From Actinomycetes bacterium (GTDB lineage: Bacteria; Actinomycetota; Actinomycetes; Actinomycetales; Microbacteriaceae), in the NCBI GenBank assembly GCA_023450335.1, contig JAEXHA010000170.1, forward strand, positions 1 through 56,572: a stretch of DNA of 56,572 bases, read 5' to 3'. Under the pieces are notes generated by a model that had not been told where the DNA came from, searched no databases, and saw only the letters and a list, made by a program, of their open reading frames with translations. Each line of letters opens with the position of its first letter. Position 1 is the stretch's first letter. Made by a program: the position numbers and the translations under genes. Below, one piece after another: positions 45,741 to 54,234 of the stretch.

Positions 45741-47315
45741 ATGAGAGCAAACCGGCGCGGCATCGTGCTGTCAGAGGCCGAGCTCGGCGACACGCGTCTG
45801 GTCGACATCCGATTCGACGGCCATCGCGTTTGGTCTGTGCCGGTCCCGGCCGCTGCGGAGGGGCGCGTCACCATCTCGTGGCCCGCTCCGATCCGTAATC
45901 GGCTCGCGGGCAGAACGACCCTGTCGATCCACGACACCGGCTCGGGCAGCGAACTCATAGCAGCCGACGTCGCGTTCGGACGCTCTCGCAGCCGTCTGGC
46001 CATCACCGACAAACGCGGCCAATGGCTTGCGATGACCAAATGGGACCGTCTGGGCCCCGTGCTCGACGGCAGCGACAGTGATGTTGCGTCACGCCTGGTC
46101 CAAAGCGCGCGTCGACTCTCCGACGACCTGCAGTCGTGGGGGTACCCCGTCTACCTGGTCGGGGGTACGCTTCTGGGCATCGTCCGCGGTGGCGAACTGC
46201 TGCCGCACGACGACGACATCGACTTCGCCTTCCTCGCCGACTCGGATGACCCCGCTGAGCTCGGCCGCATCAGCTACGCCATGGAACGCAGGCTCACCGA
46301 TGCCGGGTACGCCGTCGCGCGTCACAGCCTTGCGCAGCTGGAGCTGGTCTTCTTCGACGAAGCCGGACAGGTCGACCACTACATCGACGTGTTCACCGGG
46401 TTCTTCCATGAGGGCATGTACTGTCAGCCGTTCGCGCTGCGCAGCGATGAGGTCACCCGCGAGGATCTCGTTCCCACGCGGGACATCGACGTCAACGGTG
46501 TTCCGCTTCCGGCGCCCGCCAACCCCGAGGCGTGGCTCGCCTACGCATACGGCGAGAACTGGCGCGTTCCGGATCCCACCTTCAAATTCGTCGTCGATCG
46601 CGGCACGAAGCAACGATTCGAGACATGGTTCGGTGTGTTCAACCGCGGCCGCTTCTTCTGGGAGAAGCACTGGCAGGGAAAAGACCTCGCCACAGGCTCG
46701 CATGGTGGCCACACCAACGCGCAGCGCCTGATGGATCGGATGCGGCCGCAGTCACACGTGCTCGACTTGGGATGCGGGGACGGCCATTGGGGGCAGACCT
46801 TCGCGGATGCCGGACACCACGTCGTCGGAACCGACTTCAGCTTCGAGGCGCTCCGGGTGGCGCGTTTGAACGATGCGCACGACGTGACCCTGTGGCGCAT
46901 CAACGTCAATGATCGCCCGGCGATGCTCGAGCTCGGAGCCAACCTGGTGGACTCGCGTCGACCCTGGTACGTCTTCTGCAATGACGTCCTCCACGGGCTG
47001 ACGCATCCGAATCGACAGAACATCTTCCTGCTGCTGCGCATGGTTCTGCGTGACGAGACGGTCGCCGTGCTGAGCTTCGACACTCACCGTACGAGCGCGT
47101 ACGTCCGGTCCGATCCGCGCACCTGGCATTACCCGGTCGAAAAGTTCCAGCGAGAACTGGCCGAAAACGGCCTTGAGGTCGTGAACATGCACCGCAGCAT
47201 TCGCCGGTCGGAACATGGGTGGCGGCGCGCGGCCACCGCGGTCGTCCGGGCCGCGCCGCATTGGGCGGATGACCGCGACAGCTGGAAGAACGAGAGGGAC
47301 GAGGACGCCAGATGA
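45741..47315 (+). CDS. LicD-family phosphotransferase fused to a SAM-dependent methyltransferase
   Basis: The 524-residue protein joins two enzymes. Residues about 130-290 are a LicD-like domain, with GGTLLG (141-146) and the catalytic HDDDIDF (156-162); such domains transfer phosphorylcholine or similar phospho-groups onto teichoic acid or glycans. Residues about 320-520 are a class I methyltransferase with LDLGCGDGHW (341-350). Residues 1-110 form a beta-rich N-terminal part resembling the tail of the neighbouring TarS-like protein. A fused methyltransferase could modify the transferred headgroup or the polymer end. The next gene overlaps the stop (ATGA). A hand count shows lower GC here than in housekeeping genes of the window (36 of 60 bases at 46561-46620). 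Confidence 0.82.
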   Translation: MRANRRGIVLSEAELGDTRLVDIRFDGHRVWSVPVPAAAEGRVTISWPAPIRNRLAGRTTLSIHDTGSGSELIAADVAFGRSRSRLAITDKRGQWLAMTKWDRLGPVLDGSDSDVASRLVQSARRLSDDLQSWGYPVYLVGGTLLGIVRGGELLPHDDDIDFAFLADSDDPAELGRISYAMERRLTDAGYAVARHSLAQLELVFFDEAGQVDHYIDVFTGFFHEGMYCQPFALRSDEVTREDLVPTRDIDVNGVPLPAPANPEAWLAYAYGENWRVPDPTFKFVVDRGTKQRFETWFGVFNRGRFFWEKHWQGKDLATGSHGGHTNAQRLMDRMRPQSHVLDLGCGDGHWGQTFADAGHHVVGTDFSFEALRVARLNDAHDVTLWRINVNDRPAMLELGANLVDSRRPWYVFCNDVLHGLTHPNRQNIFLLLRMVLRDETVAVLSFDTHRTSAYVRSDPRTWHYPVEKFQRELAENGLEVVNMHRSIRRSEHGWRRAATAVVRAAPHWADDRDSWKNERDEDAR

Positions 47316-47563
47316 GAAAGTACCTGCGCAAGCTGGGCGAGAAGATCGCCCCCACCGCGTATACCCGGCTCCAGCGGCTCTCCGTGCTGGATGCCGACGG
47401 TTCCGCCGCTGACATTCTGCTTCGATACGAACAGCAGTTCCATGACCTCAGCGCCCAGGTCGACGAGTTGCGGCGCGAGAATCGACGTGTCGTCGAACTG
47501 TACGACCTGCTGTTTGAGCGTCTTCAACGTGAAAACCCGCTGCGTGAAGCAGCTGACGACTGA
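47312..47563 (+). CDS. Small coiled-coil protein coupled to the LicD-methyltransferase gene
   Basis: The 83-residue protein has a basic N-terminus, then a likely coiled coil from about residue 36 (LLRYEQQFHDLSAQVDELRR and following). The ATG overlaps the upstream stop, so it is translated with that gene. It may be a subunit or scaffold for the fusion enzyme. No family is recognised. Confidence 0.65.
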   Translation: MRKYLRKLGEKIAPTAYTRLQRLSVLDADGSAADILLRYEQQFHDLSAQVDELRRENRRVVELYDLLFERLQRENPLREAADD

Positions 47564-47565
47564 AG

Positions 47566-47580
47566 CTCAGTTCGCCTGAG
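47566..47580. terminator. Small hairpin between convergent genes
   Basis: CTCAG (47566-47570) pairs with CTGAG (47576-47580) around TTCGC. It overlaps the last codons of the minus-strand gene; weak candidate only. Confidence 0.25.
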
Positions 47581-48967
47581 TCTGCATCGCGGCGACCTGC
47601 ACTGTGACGATCTGTCCGGTGAGGTCGGATGCGGCGACGTTCAGCGTGACACGGGCGACGTCGGCGGGCTCCAGCAGACTGCCCGCGGGCTCTTCGCCGA
47701 ACGCGGCTGTGCGCATGGGTGTGTGGGTGCGCTGGGGATTGATGCAGTTGATGCGCACGCCCTGTGGTGCCCATTCTTCGGACAGTGCCTGGGTGAGGTT
47801 GACCACACCCGCTTTCGTTGCCGAATACACGCCGTACCCGGCGCGGCCGCGCGTGTACGAACTCGACGTGAACAGCAGCACCTGACCGCCCGTCGCCGAC
47901 AGATGTGGGAAGGCCTCCCGGGCGATGATCACGGGGGCGAGCAGGTTGGTCTCGATCGTGTCGGCGAGGTCCTCGGCGGGGGCATCGACGAGGGGACTGA
48001 TACGCAGCACGCCAGCCGTCACGACGACGATATCGATCGCGTCGGTGTCCGTCGCCACACTCGCGAGTGCCGCGCGAACATCGTCCGGCCGGCGCACATC
48101 GGTTCCGGTGCTCGAGCGGCTGAACTCGAACACGCGGGCGCCGGCGCGCGTGGCCAGCTCGGCGATGCTCGCGCCGATGCCGTAACTGCCTCCGAAAACG
48201 ACGACGGTGCGGCCTTCGAGGTCGGGCAGCTGGTCCATGCGGGTGTCCATTGCGAGGCTGGCCGATTGCAGCTGGAAGATCTTGTCGGCGATGTGAACGT
48301 CGATCGGCTCGGTGACCTTCATGTTCTCGGGGGTCCCGTCAACGACGAAGATCGGCGTGTCCGGAAGGTACTGGAATACGACGCCGCAGTCGTCGGTCGC
48401 GCGGAAGAATGGATCCGTCGCCGCGATCTCGTACGCGCGACGGATCGTGCCGAGTCGGAACGCCTGCGGAGTCTGACCGCGCCGCAGTGTCGATCGGTCC
48501 GGGATGCCGATGATCCGACGGGCGTCGTCGACCTGGATGATCGTGTCGGCCGACGCGATCGCGGTATCGACCGCGTCGTGGGTGTCGAGGGCCTCCACAC
48601 AGTCTCGAATGATGCGGTCGTCGATGAACGGCCGGACCGCGTCGTGGAAGAGCACCTTCGTGTCGTCCCCGTCCAACGCGGCGATGGCCAGCTGCGTGGT
48701 GTCGTTTCGGGTCTCGCCGCCGGGCAGGATCCGGGTGAGCTTTCCGAACCGACCGCCGGCGAGAAGGTGATCCAGCTCCGACATCGACCCGGCGTTCATC
48801 ATGATGATGACCTCGTCGATGAGCGGGTGGGCGTCCAGAGCCTCGAGCGTGTGCTCCACGATCGCCTTTCCCGCGATCTTGATCAGCTGCTTCGGGATGC
48901 CGAGGCCGACACGCACGCCGATGCCGCCGGCCAACACTACGGCCACAGTTTGCGACGTCTCGGTCAT
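47567..48967 (-). CDS. bcs1: Bifunctional ribitol-5-phosphate cytidylyltransferase / ribulose-5-phosphate reductase
   Basis: The 466-residue protein has an N-terminal TarI/IspD-type cytidylyltransferase (AGGIGVRVGLGIPKQL, LFHDAVRPF, GQTPQAFRLG) and a C-terminal short-chain reductase (from about residue 250: VVFGGSYGIGAS, then YSATK as the Y-x3-K active site). This is the Haemophilus Bcs1 arrangement: ribulose-5-P is reduced with NADPH and activated to CDP-ribitol. It provides the building block of poly(ribitol-phosphate). The start ATG at 48967 follows GAGGAG; the frame is open a further ten codons upstream. It follows the TagF-like gene on the same strand, 36 bp after that gene's stop. Confidence 0.88.
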   Translation of the reverse strand: MTETSQTVAVVLAGGIGVRVGLGIPKQLIKIAGKAIVEHTLEALDAHPLIDEVIIMMNAGSMSELDHLLAGGRFGKLTRILPGGETRNDTTQLAIAALDGDDTKVLFHDAVRPFIDDRIIRDCVEALDTHDAVDTAIASADTIIQVDDARRIIGIPDRSTLRRGQTPQAFRLGTIRRAYEIAATDPFFRATDDCGVVFQYLPDTPIFVVDGTPENMKVTEPIDVHIADKIFQLQSASLAMDTRMDQLPDLEGRTVVVFGGSYGIGASIAELATRAGARVFEFSRSSTGTDVRRPDDVRAALASVATDTDAIDIVVVTAGVLRISPLVDAPAEDLADTIETNLLAPVIIAREAFPHLSATGGQVLLFTSSSYTRGRAGYGVYSATKAGVVNLTQALSEEWAPQGVRINCINPQRTHTPMRTAAFGEEPAGSLLEPADVARVTLNVAASDLTGQIVTVQVAAMQTQAN

Positions 48968-49003
48968 GGCACTCCTCAGCTCGGCGGCGGGCGACACTCC
49001 ATC

Positions 49004-51391
49004 CTAGGCGGGCGGTCCTGTGCGGCCCGCCACGGCCGCGACGACCATCGCTGCGATCGCGTCGGCGCAGGGGGTGGCGCCGGCCGCGGGCTCCGGATGG
49101 TGCGGTACCTGCACCCAGCGCCGTGCGAATGATTCCGCGTCCGCCGTTGTGGCGGCGTTCGCTGATACCGCTGTGACCAGCTCGTCGATCGTCCGCACGA
49201 TCGGGCCGGGCAGGTCGTTGCGATAGTCCAGATAGAAGTCGCGCGAGTCGAGGTAGTCGTCCAGATCGGGTGCCAGGAAGTAGCTGGGCACTCCCGCGAG
49301 GGCGGCCTCGTACAGCGTCGATGAGTAGTCCGTGATGAACAGGTCGGCGACGGTGAGCATCTCCTGAGTCGAGAAGCCCTCAGCGGTGTCGACGGTGGTG
49401 CCGAAGCGGCCCTGCATGAGCGGGTGGAGCTTGACAACGGTGTGCACCCCGATCATGGCGAGGGCGGCGGTGAGCGTTGCGGCATCCACCGACACACTGC
49501 CGTCGAGCCGAAAGGTCGGAGCGAACACTGCCACGGGACCATCCTGCAGGTGCGGGTGTCGCTCGAGGATGCGCTCCTGGGTCCGACGACGCGCCGCGGG
49601 GTCGCGCAGCCGGTCGACGCGGGGCAACGGCGCGACGCGCACCTTGTCGATCGCGGTCCCGAACGCTTCGGCGTATGCCGGGCGGCAGTCTTCAGCACTC
49701 GCGAGCACGATGTCGTACCCCTCATGCATGCGCATGGCCGCACCCAGCCGCGCATCGCGACCTTCGGGCCTGCCGAGAATGCTCAGTCCGAACTTCTTGA
49801 AAGCGCCCAGGGCATGCCAGATCTGGATGACCGTCAGATCCTTCTTGTGGCGGGGGACGCTCGCGACGATGGCGTACGTGTCGACGATCAGCGCACGCGC
49901 GGTGGCGAGGTGATAGAGCTGTGCGACCATGTGGGCGGCGTACCCGAGCTTGCCAAGGATGCCGGGCGGGACCATCTTGACCAGGGTCACGATCTGGATC
50001 GAGGAATCCACCCGACGGACTGCGGCGGCGATGTCGCGGAAATCGTCCGGCACGGTCGGGTGTTCACGACTGATCATGACGATCTTGCGTCGCGCGGGAA
50101 GGATCTTCAACGGGGCGTAAACCATCCGCAGACTGAGCCGGGCCAGCGCAGCGACCGCGAGTCGAAGGCGCATCCGGCCCTCGGTGCGCGTCGGCTCGGG
50201 GGCGCTGCCGGGGGCGACGGCGGCGCTGCGCACCACGGCCCGCGGATTCAGCAGCAGCTCGCGCACTATCCGTTCGCTCGAGCGACCGTCGCACGCGGAC
50301 ATATGCTCCGCGAGGAAGCCTGCGGCTGAGGACGCCTGCGCGGTGCGGATCGCCCTTCCGAGTTCTGAGCCGTCGGTGACCAATGGGCCGGTGACGTACG
50401 TCTCGAACGGGCGGTAGAAATCGCGTCGTGCGGTGTACTCCGCAAGATCGGGACAGAAGAAAACGATCGGTCGCTGCAGGAGCGCATACTCGAAGATCGC
50501 CGACGAATAGTCGGTGACGAGCACATCCGCCGCCATCATCAGTTCGGTCATCTCGCGATCGCGTGTCACGTCCACGACGCCGACGACGTCCGGCCGCTGC
50601 ACATCAAGCGGCTTGACGAATGGATGCATCTTCACCAGCACGGCCCACTCATCGCCGAGATCTGCCGCCAGCTGCTCCCACGGCACGCTGTCGACGTCAA
50701 AGGTTGCGGTCAACTGTCCGTCGCCGCGGAACGTCGGCGCGAACAAGGCGATCTTCCGCCCTGCGGGGATGTCGTAGCGTTCTCGCACCGACGCCGCAGC
50801 CGCCCCGATGCGATCGTGATCGAAGAATGCATCGGTGCGGGGCACGCCGAGGGCATGCACGCGCGCGATGTCGATGCCGTACGCCTCGGCATAGTCGGCG
50901 CGAATGCTCTCGCTGCTCACCGTCGCGTCGGTGTAGTTCCGGTGCGTCAGAGAGCCTGGTGCCGGGCCGCCCACCAGCCCGACCCGGCTCCAACCCACTC
51001 GTTTGAAGGCCCCCGCCGCATGCCACACCTGGACCAGACGCGTCTCGGGACGGATGCGGAGGGGGTATACCAGCGGATAGAAGTCGTCCAAAACGATCGT
51101 CTGGGCGGTGGCCATCAGCCGGGGAAGAGCCCAGGCGTCGCGAAGCGATCGGCGTGAACGCAGCTTCGGCTTGAACACGCCGATGATCTCGGCAGTCGGA
51201 TCCTGCCGTCGCACCTCATCGCGGAGGAACGCGAAGTTGCCGGAGAAATCGGCGCGCGCGTCCGACAGGAACACGATGCGGCCGGGCGCGACCGGTCGCA
51301 GGCGCCACATCGCGTACAGCGCGATGTACGGCAGGAACCGCCACTTCTGGAGAAGGGCGCTCCGGCGCAGCAAGCCGCGGAGTCGGCGCAC
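49004..51391 (-). CDS. Tandem-domain CDP-glycerol/CDP-ribitol phosphotransferase (TagF/TarL-like polymerase)
   Basis: The 795-residue protein holds two copies of the glycero-/ribitol-phosphotransferase fold. Copy 1 has WHAAGAFK (123-130), FAPTFRGDG and DYSSAIFE (294-301); copy 2 has WHALGAFK (525-532), FAPTFRLDG and DYSSTLYE (688-695). The usual WHGTPLK of this family is replaced by WHAxGAFK in both. The two domains may act as primase and polymerase, or on two different units. The start is GTG 51391 behind GGAGG, with a -10 box TAGAAT 35 nt upstream. Its downstream neighbour makes CDP-ribitol, so a ribitol-phosphate polymer is the likely product. Confidence 0.87.
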   Translation of the reverse strand: MRRLRGLLRRSALLQKWRFLPYIALYAMWRLRPVAPGRIVFLSDARADFSGNFAFLRDEVRRQDPTAEIIGVFKPKLRSRRSLRDAWALPRLMATAQTIVLDDFYPLVYPLRIRPETRLVQVWHAAGAFKRVGWSRVGLVGGPAPGSLTHRNYTDATVSSESIRADYAEAYGIDIARVHALGVPRTDAFFDHDRIGAAAASVRERYDIPAGRKIALFAPTFRGDGQLTATFDVDSVPWEQLAADLGDEWAVLVKMHPFVKPLDVQRPDVVGVVDVTRDREMTELMMAADVLVTDYSSAIFEYALLQRPIVFFCPDLAEYTARRDFYRPFETYVTGPLVTDGSELGRAIRTAQASSAAGFLAEHMSACDGRSSERIVRELLLNPRAVVRSAAVAPGSAPEPTRTEGRMRLRLAVAALARLSLRMVYAPLKILPARRKIVMISREHPTVPDDFRDIAAAVRRVDSSIQIVTLVKMVPPGILGKLGYAAHMVAQLYHLATARALIVDTYAIVASVPRHKKDLTVIQIWHALGAFKKFGLSILGRPEGRDARLGAAMRMHEGYDIVLASAEDCRPAYAEAFGTAIDKVRVAPLPRVDRLRDPAARRRTQERILERHPHLQDGPVAVFAPTFRLDGSVSVDAATLTAALAMIGVHTVVKLHPLMQGRFGTTVDTAEGFSTQEMLTVADLFITDYSSTLYEAALAGVPSYFLAPDLDDYLDSRDFYLDYRNDLPGPIVRTIDELVTAVSANAATTADAESFARRWVQVPHHPEPAAGATPCADAIAAMVVAAVAGRTGPPA

Positions 51392-51425
51392 GGAAACCTC
51401 CAGATCAAGCGGGTCGGAAGGTTCG

Positions 51426-51431
51426 ATTCTA
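51426..51431 (-). promoter_or_regulatory. -10 box (TAGAAT) of the TagF-like/bcs1 operon
   Basis: Minus-strand TAGAAT, 35 nt before GTG 51391, with a GGAGG ribosome binding site between them. One of the few leadered starts here. Confidence 0.5.
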
Positions 51432-51463
51432 TTCGCGCGGCCTACGCGCGTCCTGGACGGAGG

Positions 51464-52798
51464 TCAGCGCAGCGGCCCGGGCGCGCCCGAGTGCGGCAAT
51501 CCACTGCCCCCACCCGTGCCGGCACCGGCATCCATACCGCTGCGCCAGCCCTTCACCAGCGACGCCCGCGTCGCGCACACCACCAGCAGGAACCAGCTGA
51601 AGCCGCCCAGCAGCGCGCTCGTGACGATCGAGTCAGCCAGCAGCGTGATCAGCACCAGCGGCGCCCACACGTAGACGGTCGAGCGACGCTCCGACGCCGT
51701 CATCCACGCGCGGGCCAGCGCGAGCCCGGTGACGGCGAGCAGCAGCACGACGCCGACGGCACCGGCCTGCAGCAGCACATCCATCCAGGCGTTCAAGGCC
51801 GAGCCGTGGTCAGTGCCGGTCAGATAGCGCAGGTAGGTGAAGGGCATGATCCCCTCCGGCCAGCTGCCCGCCCAGCCCCACCCCTGCACGGGGAACGCCT
51901 CCGACAGGTCGAGGATCTCGTTCCACAACCGCGATCGCGTGTAGAAATCAGGCTCGGCGTTGAGCCAGTACACCAGTGGCCGCCGGAACACATAGACCAG
52001 CACGAGCCCCACCACGACCAGCGATGCGATGACCCACTGCAGTGTCGTGCGGCGCCGGGCAGGAGTGCGACGGACGAGGACGAGGATGCCGGTGGCCAGG
52101 CCCGCGATGAAGGCCATCACCAGCACGATCGGCGACTGCGTGAACACGGCCAGCACTCCCGCCAGCGTCACGGAGTACACGGCCACGCCCGGCGCGACCG
52201 AACGGGTACGCCATTCCACGAGGAACGTGATGAGCGCAATGATCGTCACCACGCCCAGCGCGGTGCGCGTGCCGAAGATCCCCTGGATCGGTCCGCCCTC
52301 GGCGATGTTGCCGCCGATGCCGAGGAAGGGGATCGGCAGGTCGATGAGGATGCCGGAGAGCACCTCGAGCGCGAGCGACAGCGTCAGCAGCACGCGCAGC
52401 ACGTCGCCGGTGGTGCGCACCGTCTGCAGGGTGTCGCGGAACTGCGCCACCACGACGGCGAGGAACGTGGGCGCCGCCAGCGAGAGCCACCCGGTGATGC
52501 TCTCGCCGGTGTCTCTCGCCCACACCGTGGTGACCAGCAACCACAGCAGCAGTGCCACGAGCGTGGTCGGCATGAGCTCGAACCAGCGCCATTCCCGGCG
52601 GCGGGCCACCAGCATCGCGGTGCCGATCAGGCACAGCCCGACCATGATCGCGCCGTACCCGGCGTCACCCATGAGGTTGCGCAGCAGCTCGGTCGAGAAC
52701 AGGGCACCCAGTGCCGTGGTCGCGAACGCGGATGCCAGAGTCGATGACCGCAGCAGTGCCACGACGGCGGCGGGCGGGGTCGCGGCGGCGCGGGTCAT
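51464..52798 (-). CDS. O-antigen polymerase/ligase-like membrane protein 1
   Basis: The 444-residue protein has about twelve membrane helices and a large external loop with the RSRLWNEILDLSEAFPVQGWGW stretch, and later LNAWMDVLLQAGAVGV. This is the Wzy/WaaL (O-antigen ligase) pattern. It would join lipid-linked repeats or transfer glycan to an acceptor on the outer membrane face. The conserved His of the HNxxxxxxxxxG motif is replaced by Leu-Asn here. The ATG at 52798 overlaps the stop of the preceding, similar gene. Confidence 0.8.
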   Translation of the reverse strand: MTRAAATPPAAVVALLRSSTLASAFATTALGALFSTELLRNLMGDAGYGAIMVGLCLIGTAMLVARRREWRWFELMPTTLVALLLWLLVTTVWARDTGESITGWLSLAAPTFLAVVVAQFRDTLQTVRTTGDVLRVLLTLSLALEVLSGILIDLPIPFLGIGGNIAEGGPIQGIFGTRTALGVVTIIALITFLVEWRTRSVAPGVAVYSVTLAGVLAVFTQSPIVLVMAFIAGLATGILVLVRRTPARRRTTLQWVIASLVVVGLVLVYVFRRPLVYWLNAEPDFYTRSRLWNEILDLSEAFPVQGWGWAGSWPEGIMPFTYLRYLTGTDHGSALNAWMDVLLQAGAVGVVLLLAVTGLALARAWMTASERRSTVYVWAPLVLITLLADSIVTSALLGGFSWFLLVVCATRASLVKGWRSGMDAGAGTGGGSGLPHSGAPGPLR

Positions 52799-54195
52799 GG
52801 CGCGGTCAGCCGCTCACCCTGCTCGCCGGTCAGGCGACGCTCGGAGGGCCCGCGCCCCATCAGCGGCGCCTGCTTGATCTTGAACGCGAACATGATCACG
52901 AAGAACCAGCCCCAGCCCACCAGCGGGCCCGACTCGGCCAGGCCCTGCACGAGCAGGATCGCCCCGGTGAGCGTCGGCAGGAGAGTCAGCGGCGAGTACG
53001 GGCGGTCGGCCACGATGTCCCACCGTGGGCGGTCGACCGCGAAGAACCACGACCGCCAGATGAACGCCAGATAGGTCAGCGCCATCAGCGCGACGCCGAT
53101 CGCGCCGAGCTGGAAGAACACGTCGATCCACATGTTGTGCGCCTGCATCACGGTCTCACCGTGATCGACGATCCAGCCCTCGAAGCCGGGGTCGGTCGGG
53201 ATCCACGGCGTCGAGAACCCCCACCCGATGACCGGATGCTCCAGCGCCCGCTCCCACACCGCCTGCCAGATGCCCTCGCGGCCGGTCAGATCGGACGAAC
53301 GTCCCAGCAGCGCGAAGATCGCGTTTCGCGCGAGCCAGAGCGCGGTGAGTCCGCCCACCGCGACCACGATGTAGGCGAGGTAGAAGCGTGTGCGCCCACC
53401 GGGGCGTTTGGCGGTGCGCATCAGCAGCGCGGTGATCAATACGACGACCACGCCCACCGCAGCCAGGTAGGCGGTGGCCGAGCCGGCGCGGAAGAACAGG
53501 TACGCCGCGACCGCGATCCACGCGATCAGCAGCGGGCGGCGCGGCGGGCGGCTGGCCCAGCGCAGTGCGAACACCACGATCGCCAGCAGCGAGACGTAGG
53601 CGAGCGAGTTCGCGTCGCCGAAGACCCCCTGGATGCGGCCGCCGTCGAACAGGTTGTTGCGCGACCAGTACACGATCGGGTCGTCAACCGGCCCGTCGGG
53701 GCGCACGAAGCCGGGCAGGATCGGTCCGCCCCACAACAGCGAGACCCACAGTTCGAAGGCCAATGACAGGGCGACGATCCATTTCAGCGCCGAGGCGACC
53801 GCGCGGATCAGCTCGCGCCAGGTGAGCACCGCCCCGACGAACATCGCCTGCACCGTCGTGGTCACCAGCAGCACCAGGGTGAGCTCGGTCGCCGCGGGCC
53901 ACTGGGTCCAGATGAGTGAGGCCACCGCCCAGGCCACGTACCAGACCGCCAGCCACGGCAGCCGGCGCCACTGCACGACCGGACGCAGCACGAACCACAG
54001 CACGATCGAGACGAGGCCCGTGCCGACCCCGGCGATCGCGGCGCCGATCGTGCCGAAGGCCATGAGCCAGCCCGTGCCGGCGATGATGGCAGCCAGCACG
54101 AAGATGCACCAGCCGCGCAGCAGCAGGTGCCCGGTCTTCTCCCGTACCGGCGCCGAGGGCGGCGTCGCGACCGGGTGCTTCGTGTGGATCGCCAT
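52795..54195 (-). CDS. O-antigen polymerase/ligase-like membrane protein 2
   Basis: The 466-residue protein is similar in layout to the next gene: about twelve membrane helices, the external loop with GREGIWQAVWERALEHPVIG and the conserved QAHNMWIDVFFQLGAIGV segment. Here the His is present. Having two tandem Wzy/ligase-like proteins suggests either two polymer types or one polymerase plus one ligase. It is first in its operon, divergent from manA, with a -10 box TACCCT eight nt before the ATG. Confidence 0.8.
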   Translation of the reverse strand: MAIHTKHPVATPPSAPVREKTGHLLLRGWCIFVLAAIIAGTGWLMAFGTIGAAIAGVGTGLVSIVLWFVLRPVVQWRRLPWLAVWYVAWAVASLIWTQWPAATELTLVLLVTTTVQAMFVGAVLTWRELIRAVASALKWIVALSLAFELWVSLLWGGPILPGFVRPDGPVDDPIVYWSRNNLFDGGRIQGVFGDANSLAYVSLLAIVVFALRWASRPPRRPLLIAWIAVAAYLFFRAGSATAYLAAVGVVVVLITALLMRTAKRPGGRTRFYLAYIVVAVGGLTALWLARNAIFALLGRSSDLTGREGIWQAVWERALEHPVIGWGFSTPWIPTDPGFEGWIVDHGETVMQAHNMWIDVFFQLGAIGVALMALTYLAFIWRSWFFAVDRPRWDIVADRPYSPLTLLPTLTGAILLVQGLAESGPLVGWGWFFVIMFAFKIKQAPLMGRGPSERRLTGEQGERLTAP

Positions 54196-54203
54196 CGCTG
54201 ATC

Positions 54204-54209
54204 AGGGTA
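54204..54209 (-). promoter_or_regulatory. -10 box (TACCCT) of the tandem polymerase/ligase operon
   Basis: Minus-strand TACCCT, eight-nt spacer, ATG at 54195. Confidence 0.45.
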
Positions 54210-54222
54210 TCGCGGTGATGTC

Positions 54223-54228
54223 TAGGCT
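54223..54228 (+). promoter_or_regulatory. -10 box (TAGGCT) of manA
   Basis: TAGGCT, six-nt spacer, GTG at 54235. It is 13 bp from the divergent -10 box of the polymerase operon, so the two promoters must overlap. Confidence 0.55.
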
Positions 54229-54234
54229 GAGGGG

